A stretch of DNA of 64,000 nucleotides from Agarivorans sp. TSD2052 (GCF_023238625.1 NZ_CP096670.1:1105501-1169500); one strand, 5' to 3'. Counted from the first letter of the stretch, positions 35,896 through 45,141 are shown. Numbers and translations: made by a program. Notes: generated by a model from the sequence alone, not told the origin.

Positions 35896-36504
35896 CTAGC
35901 CTTGTTTGGCTGCGCATATATAGGCAGGGCGCTGTTGTACTTTAGCTAAGTAAGTTTGGGTTGCGGGGCGCGTCGCTAGTAGGGCTTGGCGTTCGGCAAA
36001 CTCAAGAACAATGGTCATCATAATATCGGCGGCTGTAAATGCTTCGCCAGCAAAGTAATCGTGAGTGTTTAAGTGTGCTTCAATATATGAAAAATCTAGT
36101 GCTATCTCTTTGGCGATATAGCCATCCATAGCCTGTTTGCCACCTCTCGTCTCTAAACTCAGCAGCATATTAGTGATCACTGGCAGGGCTAATGAACCTT
36201 CGGCAAAGTGTAGCCATTCTAAGAAAAGGTAATAATTGGCGCTGTCTTTAGCTGGGCGTAAGTCATTGCTACTGCTTTTATCCAGCAGATACTCCATCAC
36301 CGCACCTGATTCGCATAGCGTCACTTGGCCATCGACGATCACTGGCGCTTTAGCTAAAGGATGGATTGCCTTTAAACTTGCTGGTGCCAAGCGGGTGACG
36401 GGATCTCGCTGGTGAATTTCTAGCTGGTAAGGCATGGCGAGTTCTTCTAACAGCCACAATACGCGTTTAGATCGTGATTGTTGTAAGTGATGTACGGTTA
36501 ACAT
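35896..36504 (-). CDS. Glutathione S-transferase
   Basis: The 202-residue product has an N-terminal thioredoxin-like GST domain (SRSKRVLWLLEELAMPYQL, with the Pro loop KAPVIVDG and ESGAVMEYLLDK, the glutathione gamma-glutamyl site). A C-terminal helical domain follows, with the N-capping motif FTAADIMM. Bacterial GSTs of this type conjugate glutathione to electrophiles. AAAGGAAG precedes the ATG. It lies downstream of the YqhD-like gene but beyond a terminator, so it probably has its own promoter. Confidence 0.9.
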   Translation of the reverse strand: MLTVHHLQQSRSKRVLWLLEELAMPYQLEIHQRDPVTRLAPASLKAIHPLAKAPVIVDGQVTLCESGAVMEYLLDKSSSNDLRPAKDSANYYLFLEWLHFAEGSLALPVITNMLLSLETRGGKQAMDGYIAKEIALDFSYIEAHLNTHDYFAGEAFTAADIMMTIVLEFAERQALLATRPATQTYLAKVQQRPAYICAAKQG

Positions 36505-36520
36505 AGTGGCTTCCTTTACA

Positions 36521-36545
36521 GTAAAAAGGGCCCATGCGGCCCTTT
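36521..36545 (-). terminator. Rho-independent terminator after the YqhD-like gene
   Basis: A perfect 8-bp stem AAAGGGCC/GGCCCTTT (36525-36532 and 36538-36545) with a 5-base loop continues into TTTTTAC on the minus strand. Confidence 0.85.
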
Positions 36546-36562
36546 GTCTTCTGTTTACCGGC

Positions 36563-37720
36563 TTATAAAGCGGTACTTAGTATGTTGCGGCTTACCTCAA
36601 GGGTGATTTTCTGGTCTTCACCCAGGGCGACCATTTGGTGCTGTTCTAATTTACTCAATAGCACCTCAACGTCACTCGTCCCTAAGTCAATTTCACTCAA
36701 CCTTACAGGGACTTGCATGCTGCTAAAGAATGCTTCAGTTGCGGCAATACCTTTATCAATACGTTGTTGTTCGTTCCCTTCTGTTATGCCCCAAATACGC
36801 TCTGCATATTGCAGTAATTTGGCGGCTTTGGCTTCACGGCGAATTTTCATTACCGCTGGCAAGGTAATCGACAAACTACGTGCGTGGTCTACTCCGTAAG
36901 CCGCTGTGAGCTCGTGGCCTAGCATGTGACTTGCCCAATCTTGCGGCACGCCTGCACCAATTAACCCATTTAATGCCATAGTCGCTGCCCACATAATATT
37001 AGCGCGTACTTCTAGATCTTGAGCGCTGTCTTTGGCCAGCGCTTTTGGCCCTTCCTCAATCAAAGTGAGCAAAATGCCTTCAGCAAAACGGTCTTGAATT
37101 TTAGCGTTCACGGGATAGGTAAGGTATTGCTCCATTACGTGAACAAAGGCATCAACCACACCGTTGCTAACTTGGCGAGGCGATAAACTCAGGGTTACAC
37201 TTGGGTCCAACACGGCAAATTTAGGTCGCACTGCCAGCGCGTAAAATGGCAGTTTAGTACCATCGCGTGTCACTACGGCTGCAGGGTTAGTTTCTGATCC
37301 TGTGGCGGGTAAGGTTAACACTGCGCCTAGAGGTAGCGCTGAGTTGACCGGATGTTGTTTAGCAATAATGTCCCAAGGGTCATCCCCCTGATACTCAGCT
37401 GCCGCCGCGATAAACTTACTGCCATCAATCACCGAACCGCCGCCAACCGCCAGAATATAATCGAGTTTTTCAGCTTTAATTTGAGCGACTGCACGCATCA
37501 GGGTGTCGTAGCTGGGGTTTGGCTCAATACCTGAAAACTCAGACCACTGATGGTTTGCTAAGGCTTTAACCACTTGGTCGTAAACACCGTTGCTTTTGAT
37601 AGAGCCGCCACCGTAGGTTACTAATACCTTGGCATCAGCGGGGATCTCATTGCTTAGCGAAGCGATTTGTCCCTCACCAAAATGGATTTGGGTGGTATTT
37701 TGAAATGAAAAGTTCAACAT
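36563..37720 (-). CDS. yqhD: YqhD-like iron-containing alcohol dehydrogenase
   Basis: The 385-residue product is a group III alcohol dehydrogenase of the YqhD type, an NADPH-dependent aldehyde reductase with broad range that protects against reactive aldehydes. The coenzyme segment GGGSVIDGSKF and LPATGSETN are present. The metal ligands are Asp and His in NGVVDAFVHVMEQY and two His in MLGHELTAAYGVDHARSLSI. GAAGGAAATATA precedes the ATG. It starts 32 bases after the DJ-1/PfpI gene and is probably co-transcribed with it. Confidence 0.92.
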   Translation of the reverse strand: MLNFSFQNTTQIHFGEGQIASLSNEIPADAKVLVTYGGGSIKSNGVYDQVVKALANHQWSEFSGIEPNPSYDTLMRAVAQIKAEKLDYILAVGGGSVIDGSKFIAAAAEYQGDDPWDIIAKQHPVNSALPLGAVLTLPATGSETNPAAVVTRDGTKLPFYALAVRPKFAVLDPSVTLSLSPRQVSNGVVDAFVHVMEQYLTYPVNAKIQDRFAEGILLTLIEEGPKALAKDSAQDLEVRANIMWAATMALNGLIGAGVPQDWASHMLGHELTAAYGVDHARSLSITLPAVMKIRREAKAAKLLQYAERIWGITEGNEQQRIDKGIAATEAFFSSMQVPVRLSEIDLGTSDVEVLLSKLEQHQMVALGEDQKITLEVSRNILSTAL

Positions 37721-37752
37721 TATATTTCCTTCAACAAACGGGTTAGGTGTGC

Positions 37753-38442
37753 TTACGCTAAGTGTTGTAGCAGTTTTTCAGCCGCCATTTCTGATGACGC
37801 CGGATTTTGTCCGGTAATCATTAGCCCGTCTTGAATAGCAAACGGGTTCCAATCAGCTACTGATTGGTAATCAGCGCCACGGGCTTTTAGCTCATCTTCC
37901 AGTAAAAATGGCACGACTTCAGTAAGTTGTACTGCGGCTTCTTCGCTGTTGGTAAAACCGGTCGCCGCTTTTCCTTTCACTAACAGCTGACCGTCTGCTT
38001 GTTTAACATTCAGTAACGCTGCACTGGCATGACAAACGGCAGCTACAGGCTTGTTTTGTTGTACGAAGTTTTCTAGTAAAGCGATCGACTGTGGGTTGTC
38101 GGTTAAGTCCCACAGTGGGCCATGACCGCCAGGGTAGAATACGGCGTCGTAATCGCTGGCGTTTACATCGGCTAGTTTCAAAGTCGTGGCTAATTGCTGT
38201 TTGGCTGTATCGTCTTTATCAAAACGACGGGTTGCATCGGTTTGAAAGTCTTCAAGTTCGCTGCTTGGGTCGATAGGTGGCTGGCCACCATTAGGTGAAG
38301 CCAAAGTGATGTTGGCACCGGCATCTAAGAATACATAGTAAGGGGCGGCAAACTCTTCTACCCAAAAACCTGTTTTGTGCTCGGTAGTACCTAGTTGGTC
38401 GTGTGAAGTAAGAACCATCAAAATCTTTTTAGCTGTGCTCAT
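37753..38442 (-). CDS. DJ-1/PfpI family protein, Hsp31/glyoxalase III-like
   Basis: The 229-residue product has the type 1 glutamine amidotransferase-like fold of the DJ-1/PfpI superfamily. The nucleophile elbow is AAVCHASAAL, and the conserved acidic position is in the segment TGFWVEEFAAPYYVF. Segments YPGGHGPLWDL and TGQNPASS are shared with fungal and bacterial Hsp31-like glyoxalase III enzymes, which convert methylglyoxal to lactate without glutathione. It begins a probable two-gene operon with the YqhD-like reductase and is divergent from a LysR gene. Confidence 0.88.
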   Translation of the reverse strand: MSTAKKILMVLTSHDQLGTTEHKTGFWVEEFAAPYYVFLDAGANITLASPNGGQPPIDPSSELEDFQTDATRRFDKDDTAKQQLATTLKLADVNASDYDAVFYPGGHGPLWDLTDNPQSIALLENFVQQNKPVAAVCHASAALLNVKQADGQLLVKGKAATGFTNSEEAAVQLTEVVPFLLEDELKARGADYQSVADWNPFAIQDGLMITGQNPASSEMAAEKLLQHLA

Positions 38443-38613
38443 TGCTTTAATCCTTGAGTGCGTTATTGGGTATTACTACTGCATAACAATAGTAGCCATG
38501 GCAAGCAGTCTAGACCTCAATACGAATTGCGACAATGCAGATTAAATAGACATGATTGGTTGATTAATTGATACAATGGTGTGAGTGATGGGCAACTAGA
38601 GTGAGGTTTTAGG

Positions 38614-39534
38614 GTGAGCGTTTCTTTTGAGCAGTTAAAAAGCATGGTCGTGTTTGCCCAGGTGGTAGAGCAGGGCAGCTTTAGTGCTGCAGCTAAACAT
38701 ATTGGTATTACTCGTGCGGTAGTGAGTTACCACGTCAAAAAACTCGAACAACATTTAGGCGTTAGCTTACTTAATCGCTCTACCCGCAGTTTGCACCTTA
38801 CCGAGGCCGGAGAGCAGTATTATCAGCGTTGCCATAATATTGCCGAGCAAGCTAAAGCGGCAAACCAGCAAATAGAGAACATTAAGCAGGAGCCTGAAGG
38901 TGCGCTTAAAGTTTCCTGCCCGGTCAATGCGGGTTTACAAACCATTGTGCCTGCACTTAACGTGTTTCGTGGCTTGTACCCAAAAATCAATATTGAAGTG
39001 GTACTGACAGATGAAGTGGTGAATGTAATTCAAGATGGCTTTGACTTGGCGATCCGTGGCGCCGCCCTCGAAGACTCAGGTTTACAAGCGTCCAAGCTCA
39101 CCACCTTGAGTACCTGCTTGTGTGGATCACCTGACTACCTTAATAAATATGGTAGGCCACTTAACCCGGTCGACTTGGACGCCCATCAATGGGTGATATA
39201 TACCGCTGGCTCTAGTACCTTGCAGCTAACCAAAGGTTCTCGCTCGTTTAGTATTAAAATTAAGGGCGGAATGAGTACCAATAATGCAGCAGCGCGAACT
39301 GCCTTTATCGAAGGCGGGCATGGCTTAGGTCGAGTCCCTCTATATGATGCCTTACCAAAGATCAAAGCTGGCAAACTAGAAGTGGTGATGAGCGACTATT
39401 TCTTACAAAATATCGACGTGTACTGCGTATTTCCTAAGGGAGCGACCAACTCGAAAAAACTTCGTTTGCTCATTGATTACTTAAAAGAGTATTTGGCCAA
39501 ACAGGCGCAAGCCAGTAATTTATTGCAGCAATAA
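38614..39534 (+). CDS. LysR-family transcriptional regulator
   Basis: The 306-residue product has the LysR helix-turn-helix (FAQVVEQGSFSAAAKHIGITRAVVSYHVKKLE) and a CrgA-like effector domain (GALKVSCPVNAGLQTIVP). Translation starts at GTG with GAGG upstream. It is divergent from the DJ-1/YqhD operon, which it probably controls. By analogy with aldehyde-responsive regulators an aldehyde or oxidative signal is plausible, but this is inference. Confidence 0.87.
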   Translation: MSVSFEQLKSMVVFAQVVEQGSFSAAAKHIGITRAVVSYHVKKLEQHLGVSLLNRSTRSLHLTEAGEQYYQRCHNIAEQAKAANQQIENIKQEPEGALKVSCPVNAGLQTIVPALNVFRGLYPKINIEVVLTDEVVNVIQDGFDLAIRGAALEDSGLQASKLTTLSTCLCGSPDYLNKYGRPLNPVDLDAHQWVIYTAGSSTLQLTKGSRSFSIKIKGGMSTNNAAARTAFIEGGHGLGRVPLYDALPKIKAGKLEVVMSDYFLQNIDVYCVFPKGATNSKKLRLLIDYLKEYLAKQAQASNLLQQ

Positions 39535-39659
39535 ATTCGCCGACCAGTGCAGGTATTTGTAACGTTTTTTAGTTGGGCTATGTTGATGCTTCTCTAAGGG
39601 CTTGTTGCGCAATAAATAGTTGCGTAGGCTTCGCTTAAAACCCGCTAGAGATTGTTACT

Positions 39660-40559
39660 TTGTTTTTTATCATCGCCTTATGTGCCACTTTTGCTTATGC
39701 CTTACAGGGTGTTTTAATGGCAAAAGTATATCGTCAATCCGATCAACTCAGCGCAGTGGCTTATCGTGGTTTAAGTTTGTTGATAAGCATGTCTCCGTTA
39801 TTGCTGTTAGTACCGCATTCTGCCTATGCAGATTTTTTAGGCCAATTGGCGTGGTTACTATTAGCTGCCAGTTTAGCCGCGGTGGCAAATTGGGCGAATG
39901 CGATTGCCTTTGTTCGCTTGCCTGTGGGCATTGCCAGTGCCTTATCAATGGCATTTACGGCCCTATTTGTTGCTTTGTTAGGGCAGTTTTTTTTAAACGA
40001 ACAACTGAGTCTGCAGCAGTGGCTAATGGGTGGCATAACATTGGTTGCAGTATTGCTATTAGGCGCCAGCCAAGCACGTAAAGCCAAGCAAGTTGCCTCT
40101 CAAGCCGCCTATACTCAATACAAACCACTGACTGGGATTGTGGCTAGCGCTTGTTACGGTGGCTTAATGTCCTATGCCTTGGTGTTAGTGGCTAGTATGT
40201 CGCGCAGTAGTCATCCGTTTTTAGTGGGGTACGCTTGGGAAGTAATGATTGGCGTAGTGGCCATGTTCATCGCTGTGGGGCGAGGTTTGTTTAGTTCAAA
40301 AGGCGGCTTTCAATCGCTCTCCATGGCCAACTTTAAACAGATCTTAATGTATGCCTCACCAACGGTAATAGGTACCGCCAGTTACGCTTTGGCAATGACC
40401 CTAGGGCCATTGGCTATAGCGGCGGCAATATTAAGTACTATGATGGTATTTAGCATGCTGCTGGGGTGGTGGTTTTTAAAAGAAAAGCCCAGTATGCAGC
40501 AATGGGTGACCATGAGTTTAGTGTGTTTCAGTGTGATTGGCCTTAAGCTGGTGGCCTAA
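39660..40559 (+). CDS. EamA/DMT-family membrane transporter
   Basis: The 299-residue product has ten predicted helices arranged as two EamA-type repeats, typical of drug/metabolite exporters. The first repeat includes YALQGVLMAK and ANAIAFVRLPVGIASALSM, with FLNEQLSLQQWLMGG. The second includes MTLGPLAIAAAILSTMMVFS and FLKEKPSMQQWVTM. The start is uncertain: the TTG at 39660 lacks a clear ribosome-binding site, and an in-frame stop lies 24 bases upstream, so little extension is possible. The substrate cannot be assigned. Confidence 0.82.
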   Translation: MFFIIALCATFAYALQGVLMAKVYRQSDQLSAVAYRGLSLLISMSPLLLLVPHSAYADFLGQLAWLLLAASLAAVANWANAIAFVRLPVGIASALSMAFTALFVALLGQFFLNEQLSLQQWLMGGITLVAVLLLGASQARKAKQVASQAAYTQYKPLTGIVASACYGGLMSYALVLVASMSRSSHPFLVGYAWEVMIGVVAMFIAVGRGLFSSKGGFQSLSMANFKQILMYASPTVIGTASYALAMTLGPLAIAAAILSTMMVFSMLLGWWFLKEKPSMQQWVTMSLVCFSVIGLKLVA

Positions 40560-40619
40560 ACGTGGAATGAAAGTTTAGTGTGCTGCTGAGCTTAAGCGAT
40601 CAATATTAGGGATGTCGCC

Positions 40620-41108
40620 ATGGCAATGATAGATTTCAGTTTAGTGTTACTGGCAGTATTGGGAAGCGGGTTAATAGCAGGAGTGTTTTTTGCTTTTTCT
40701 AATTTTGTGATGCCAGCTTTAGCCAGAATCAGCCCCGAGCAAGGCTTATCAGCGATGCAAAGCATTAACATTACGGTGCTTAATCCGGGCTTTTTGGGTA
40801 CATTTATGGGGACAGCAGTACTGAGCGTAGCGATTATTGGCTTACAGTTGTGGCAAGCATCTACTCCCTCGTATCTACTCATGGCTGGTGCTTTAAGTTA
40901 TCTGCTGGGATGTTTTGCAGTTACCGCCATTGCCAATGTGCCACGTAATAAGGCTTTAGTGTTGCTAAATTCAAAGTCTGAGCAAACACTAAGTGCATCA
41001 GATTTAGCGCAATGGCAGGAGTATTTGCAGTCATGGACTTTTTGGAATCATATACGAACAGCGGCATCTGCTCTCGCCATGCTGTTTTTCGTTGTTGGTA
41101 TAAACTAA
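40620..41108 (+). CDS. DUF1772 membrane protein
   Basis: The 162-residue product has four predicted helices and the DUF1772/anthrone-oxygenase-like pattern: FFAFSNFVMPALARISPEQGLSAMQSIN near the N-terminus, NVPRNKAL in the middle and WNHIRTAASALAML near the end. Most members are uncharacterised; a few fungal relatives act as anthrone oxygenases. AGGGATGTCGCC precedes the ATG. It follows the DMT exporter by 60 bases and may be co-transcribed with it. Function unknown. Confidence 0.82.
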   Translation: MAMIDFSLVLLAVLGSGLIAGVFFAFSNFVMPALARISPEQGLSAMQSINITVLNPGFLGTFMGTAVLSVAIIGLQLWQASTPSYLLMAGALSYLLGCFAVTAIANVPRNKALVLLNSKSEQTLSASDLAQWQEYLQSWTFWNHIRTAASALAMLFFVVGIN

Positions 41109-41150
41109 AGCAGCGGTTACAGCACGTGCTGAGGATAACAACGCTTTAGT
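41104..41150. terminator. Hairpin between convergent DUF1772 and anion-transporter genes
   Basis: Outer arms ACTAAAGC (41104-41111) and GCTTTAGT (41143-41150) enclose a 12-bp palindrome CAGCACGTGCTG (41120-41131). The structure overlaps the DUF1772 stop codon. The T-run is weak on both strands. Confidence 0.4.
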
Positions 41151-41156
41151 GAGCGT

Positions 41157-42620
41157 CTAAGAAACTAAAATCTTAGCCACCAAGTAATAACTGAACAGGG
41201 TAATCAATATACTGGCTACAAGATTTAGGGCAAAACCGGCCTTTGCCATGTGTTTAATCTTTAGTTGACCCGAGGCAAACACAATACTATTCGGCGGTGT
41301 GGCAACCGGCATCATGAATGCGCAACTTGCGGCCAGTGCAGCAGGTACCACCAATACCATTGGATTAAGCCCCATAGATTCAGCAATCGGCCCCAACAAC
41401 GGAAGAAAGCCTGCTGCAGTGGCGGTATTACTGGTTATTTCGGTTAAAAAGATGATTGCAGTAGTGATAATGGCTATCACTAAAATAGGAGACAAATGGG
41501 AGGTTGAGCTAAGGCTCATGCCTATAAAATCGGCCATACCAGAACTTTTAATTTGCGCGGCTAGGCTTAAGCCGCCACCAAATAGCATTAATACCCCCCA
41601 AGGGAGGTTTCTGGCGGTTTCCCAGTCCATAACCATCACTTGTTTACGCCAATCTACCGGAATGATAAACAGAGTAACAGCTGCGAACATGGCTATCCCT
41701 GTATCAGTAAGAGGTAAACCGCTCCAACTGGCGATTAATGGCCGAAAAATCCATGCAGCAGCAGCCAGTATAAACACACTTGCCACTACTTTTTCTGGGG
41801 CTTGCATGGGGCCTAATCCTTGAAGCTGTTGCTGGAGCATTTGCTCGCTATTACCTTGGCTGCAGTTAGGCAGGTGGTAATTGATTTTTGTTAGCCAAAA
41901 CCAAGTAATGACTAGCATTACCAGAGAGATAGGCAGGCCTACTAGCATCCACTGGCCAAATCCTAAATGAATATCGTAAGAATCTGCCAAGTATGCGGCC
42001 AATAGCGCATTGGGTGGTGTGCCAATTAAGGTGGCGAGACCACCGATACTGGCTGAATAGGCGATACCGAGTAGCAAAGCGGTACTAAAGTCACTTTGTT
42101 GGTTCCCTGCTGACATCATCTTTATAATCGACAAACCAATCGGTAGCATCATTACTGCGGTTGCTGTATTGCTCATCCACATGCTTAAAAATGCAGTGAT
42201 GAGCATGAATCCTCCTACCTGCTGTGCCGGTTTATCGCCTACCGCTAACATGGTGATTAAGGCGATACGCTTATGTAAGTTCCAGCGTTCCATGGCTAGA
42301 CTTAAGATGAATCCGCCCATGAACAGGAAGATCAGCGGGTGGGCGAAAGAAGCGGTGGCGGCCTTTAGGCTGGTTATTCCAAGCAGCGGTGATAACACCA
42401 TCGGTAAAAATGAGGTGACTGGAATAGGCACCGCTTCACTAATCCACCAAATAGCCATCATGGTGGCTAAACCCATCGTATGCCAAGCTTGCGCTGATAA
42501 GCCTTGAAAAGGTGAAGGCAAAATAAGGGTGCCAAAAAGTACTAAGGGGCCTAGCAACAAACCACTGAGTTTAGCTAAATGTTGGTGCTGGTATTTAGGG
42601 TGGCTTGCATGCGGGCACAT
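41157..42620 (-). CDS. DASS/SLC13-family sodium:anion symporter
   Basis: The 487-residue product is a divalent anion:Na+ symporter family member; relatives import succinate, other dicarboxylates or sulfate with Na+. The SNT signatures that bind Na+ and carboxylate are visible: MSNTATAVMMLPIG in the first half and TEITSNTATAAGFLP in the second, together with GTPPNALLAAY and PVATPPNSIVFASG. Eleven or more helices are expected. A Na+-driven importer fits a cell with Na+-NQR. The exact substrate is undetermined. Confidence 0.9.
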   Translation of the reverse strand: MCPHASHPKYQHQHLAKLSGLLLGPLVLFGTLILPSPFQGLSAQAWHTMGLATMMAIWWISEAVPIPVTSFLPMVLSPLLGITSLKAATASFAHPLIFLFMGGFILSLAMERWNLHKRIALITMLAVGDKPAQQVGGFMLITAFLSMWMSNTATAVMMLPIGLSIIKMMSAGNQQSDFSTALLLGIAYSASIGGLATLIGTPPNALLAAYLADSYDIHLGFGQWMLVGLPISLVMLVITWFWLTKINYHLPNCSQGNSEQMLQQQLQGLGPMQAPEKVVASVFILAAAAWIFRPLIASWSGLPLTDTGIAMFAAVTLFIIPVDWRKQVMVMDWETARNLPWGVLMLFGGGLSLAAQIKSSGMADFIGMSLSSTSHLSPILVIAIITTAIIFLTEITSNTATAAGFLPLLGPIAESMGLNPMVLVVPAALAASCAFMMPVATPPNSIVFASGQLKIKHMAKAGFALNLVASILITLFSYYLVAKILVS

Positions 42621-42759
42621 GATTAATCCCTAGTAAATAAAGGGTCTTTTAATCATAGTGCATTACAGCTAACTAGCATTGAGCCTGTGTCACAAATTGC
42701 CTGATAAACAAGCTAAATGTCTAGCCTTTAATGCGCGTTCTAAATGTTCACTTTAGGAC

Positions 42760-43272
42760 TTATTTATAAGCGCCATCCGAGTAGGTAAGCTCATAGCTGT
42801 GTGAGTATATCTCAACGATATTACCAAAGGGGTCTTCCATGTAAATCATGCGATAAGGTTTCTCTCCCGGGTAGTAGTAACGCGGAGCTTTCATGCGTTT
42901 TTTCCCGCCCGCGGCGACAATTTTCTCAGCTAAGTCTTCTAGGTTTGGATCTTGTACACAGAAGTGAAATACCCCGGTCTTCCAGTATTCGAAATTGTTT
43001 TCTGGATTTAGTTGGTTGTTAAATTGAAATAACTCTACGCCAATGCGGTCACCCGTTGACAAGTGAGCAATCTGGAAGCGTTCCCAACCACTGCCAAATA
43101 CATCGGTACACATTTCACCAATAGCGCTGTTGTCTTCAACAATTTCAGTGGGTTCCATGATGACGTACCAACCGAGTACTTGAGTGTAAAATTTTACAGC
43201 TGCTGCTAAATCGGGCACCGAAATACCAATGTGTGAGAATGTGCGTGGGTAGGGGTTATTGGTTAAATTCAT
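42760..43272 (-). CDS. VOC-superfamily (glyoxalase/dioxygenase-fold) protein
   Basis: The 170-residue product has one vicinal-oxygen-chelate domain with two beta-alpha-beta-beta-beta modules: FSHIGISVPDLAAAVKFYTQVLGW at the start and GVFHFCVQDPNLEDLAEKI later. Metal-ligand candidates are the His of SHIGISV, the His of FHFCV and the Glu of NIVEIYSHSYE. VOC proteins include glyoxalase I, dioxygenases and resistance proteins, and this member's reaction cannot be assigned. AAGGTGG precedes the ATG. It is divergent from a LysR gene. Confidence 0.83.
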   Translation of the reverse strand: MNLTNNPYPRTFSHIGISVPDLAAAVKFYTQVLGWYVIMEPTEIVEDNSAIGEMCTDVFGSGWERFQIAHLSTGDRIGVELFQFNNQLNPENNFEYWKTGVFHFCVQDPNLEDLAEKIVAAGGKKRMKAPRYYYPGEKPYRMIYMEDPFGNIVEIYSHSYELTYSDGAYK

Positions 43273-43364
43273 CTTTGTTCCACCTTAAATTTGATGCTTA
43301 AAGTGTAGTGCAGCATAATAAAAATATTAGATTATCTTATGGTTTAGTTTGATAAGGTTTTATT

Positions 43365-44240
43365 ATGATTAATATTGATTGGTTACAAACCTACTGCACC
43401 CTAGTGGAAACGGGACACTTTACTCGCACCGCCGAGAAGCTGGCAATGACTCAGCCGGGAGTCAGTCAACAAATACGTAAGCTAGAACAGTATTACCAAA
43501 CAGCGTTACTGCAAAGAGAGGGGAAAAGTTTCAGTTTAACCGAGGCCGGCAATCAAGTGTATACCCAGGCGCAGCGCACACTGGCTCAGTTAAACAGTTT
43601 AGAGGTGAGCTTGAAGCAAGACGACCCTCACGCAGGTTTATGCAGAATTGCCAGCCCTGGTAGTGTAGGTTTAAAGCTCTATCCGAGTTTATTGGCACTA
43701 CAGCAACAGCATCCAGATTTGGTATTCGATTATCAATTTGCGCCAAACGCGCGTATTGAGCAGCAACTGGCAGAGCGACAACTCGACTTAGGATTCATTA
43801 CGCGGCCAGCACAGTTAGCTGAACTCAGTGCTCAAGCGTTTGCTCAAGAAGCTTTGCTATTGGTGACTCCCGCTAGTTGCCCCAAACCTAGCTGGCAAGC
43901 TTTGCAAGATCTTGGCTACATGGGCCACCCTGATGGTGCTCACCATTCAAATTTGTTGTTGTCAGCAAATTACCCCGAGTTTGAGCAACTAGAGCAATTT
44001 CGCTTACGTGGTTTTTCCAACCAAATATCGTTGATTCTTGAACCTATATCGCGTGGCTTGGGGTTTACGGTATTGCCCGCTCATGCGGTAGCGGCATTTG
44101 CCATGCCTGAAAAGTTAGCGATTCATCGTTTAGCTAACCCAGTTAATGAGACCATTTATTTGGTGCAGCGTCGCTATCAGCAGTTGGCTTCTAGGTTTAC
44201 CTTGGTGGCAGAGCACATGCAGCAATGTTTAACGCAATAA
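43365..44240 (+). CDS. LysR-family transcriptional regulator
   Basis: The 291-residue product has the helix-turn-helix YCTLVETGHFTRTAEKLAMTQPGVSQQIRKLEQ and a PBP2-like effector domain (CRIASPGSVGLKLYPSLLAL). It is divergent from the VOC gene across 92 bases, so it likely controls that gene and itself. The effector is unknown. Confidence 0.87.
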   Translation: MINIDWLQTYCTLVETGHFTRTAEKLAMTQPGVSQQIRKLEQYYQTALLQREGKSFSLTEAGNQVYTQAQRTLAQLNSLEVSLKQDDPHAGLCRIASPGSVGLKLYPSLLALQQQHPDLVFDYQFAPNARIEQQLAERQLDLGFITRPAQLAELSAQAFAQEALLLVTPASCPKPSWQALQDLGYMGHPDGAHHSNLLLSANYPEFEQLEQFRLRGFSNQISLILEPISRGLGFTVLPAHAVAAFAMPEKLAIHRLANPVNETIYLVQRRYQQLASRFTLVAEHMQQCLTQ

Positions 44241-44513
44241 TACGTTTTCCTAGCGCAGCTAAAGTGCGATTTATGTCGCATTACGGTGCCCGTTCATATT
44301 TAACTGCATTATTTTGACAGCTAAATTATTAATGTATTGATTTAAATGAATTTTACTTTAACTTTTTAATTTTTTTGTCAGATATTTTTACAGTTCAAAA
44401 AAGAACGTTCGCTTTGTTTTTTGTAAGTGCATGTAATTTAATATATTAATAAATAGGCATATTTATTGCTTTAGTGAGTTTTTTAATAATATATATGCAA
44501 GGACGTTAACAAA

Positions 44514-45026
44514 GTGAAGTTTTTACAGAAAGTTGCACTATTAAGTATGTTTATCTCAAGCATGCTGTTTTCCCTACAATCTACAGCCAGCGTGATTGTC
44601 ATAGACCCTCTCGAAGAAGTGATTGTCACCAGCGATATTTTTGATTGGGTATGGGCATCACCTTGTTCAGGTGGCTGTAGTCAGTTAGTGGATAACTGGG
44701 AATATGCAGGTGGCCTATATGATGATGTACTAAATGCTGCGCTAGGCGTAAGCATTTGGCGTTTTGCTAGCATCGAAGAGTTTGCCAATATCCCTGCGCG
44801 AAACCTTTTTAGTGACACAGGTAAGTGTGGCGCTCAATACTTTGATAATCGATATGACCACTGTGATTTTTCTAACCCGATTGAGCGAGTGCCTAATGGC
44901 GGATTTCAGGAAACCTTGTTAGTGCGTTTTAATAACTTGCCGCTTGCTGCGCAAGTGAGCGAACCTGCCAGCTTTGCTATGATGTTTTTAGCATTATTTG
45001 GTTTGGTTTTACGCCGTCGCAGCTAA
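44514..45026 (+). CDS. PEP-CTERM-sorted exported protein, unknown function
   Basis: The 170-residue product has a signal peptide (cleavage near STA-SV, residue ~25) and ends in a PEP-CTERM-like tail: SEPASFAMMFLALFGLVLRRRS, that is a short motif, a hydrophobic helix and basic residues. Such tails are cut by exosortase as the protein is exported, often with exopolysaccharide. The mature domain has paired cysteines (CSGGC; GKCGAQ; DHCDF) and I do not recognise it. Translation starts at GTG with AAGGACG upstream. No exosortase is encoded in this window. Confidence 0.78.
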   Translation: MKFLQKVALLSMFISSMLFSLQSTASVIVIDPLEEVIVTSDIFDWVWASPCSGGCSQLVDNWEYAGGLYDDVLNAALGVSIWRFASIEEFANIPARNLFSDTGKCGAQYFDNRYDHCDFSNPIERVPNGGFQETLLVRFNNLPLAAQVSEPASFAMMFLALFGLVLRRRS

Positions 45027-45066
45027 TAAGCGCTTAGTACTAAACCATTTCTATTTTTATTGATTT

Positions 45067-45096
45067 AAGCCTGCATCATTGCAGGCTTTTGGTTTT
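45067..45096 (+). terminator. Rho-independent terminator of the PEP-CTERM gene
   Basis: AAGCCTGC/GCAGGCTT (45067-45074 and 45081-45088), loop ATCATT, followed by a T-rich run. Confidence 0.88.
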
Positions 45097-45141
45097 TATC
45101 ATATAAAACTAATCTTAAGGATGATTTGAAGAGTAGGCAAA

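Noticed and set aside
39620-40081. 153-codon plus-strand frame overlapping the DMT transporter
   Set aside because: Cysteine-rich, irregular sequence in the +1 frame of a clear ten-helix transporter; a coding shadow.
41299-41823. 174-codon frame opposite the anion transporter
   Set aside because: Antisense to a well-supported SLC13-type gene and without family resemblance.
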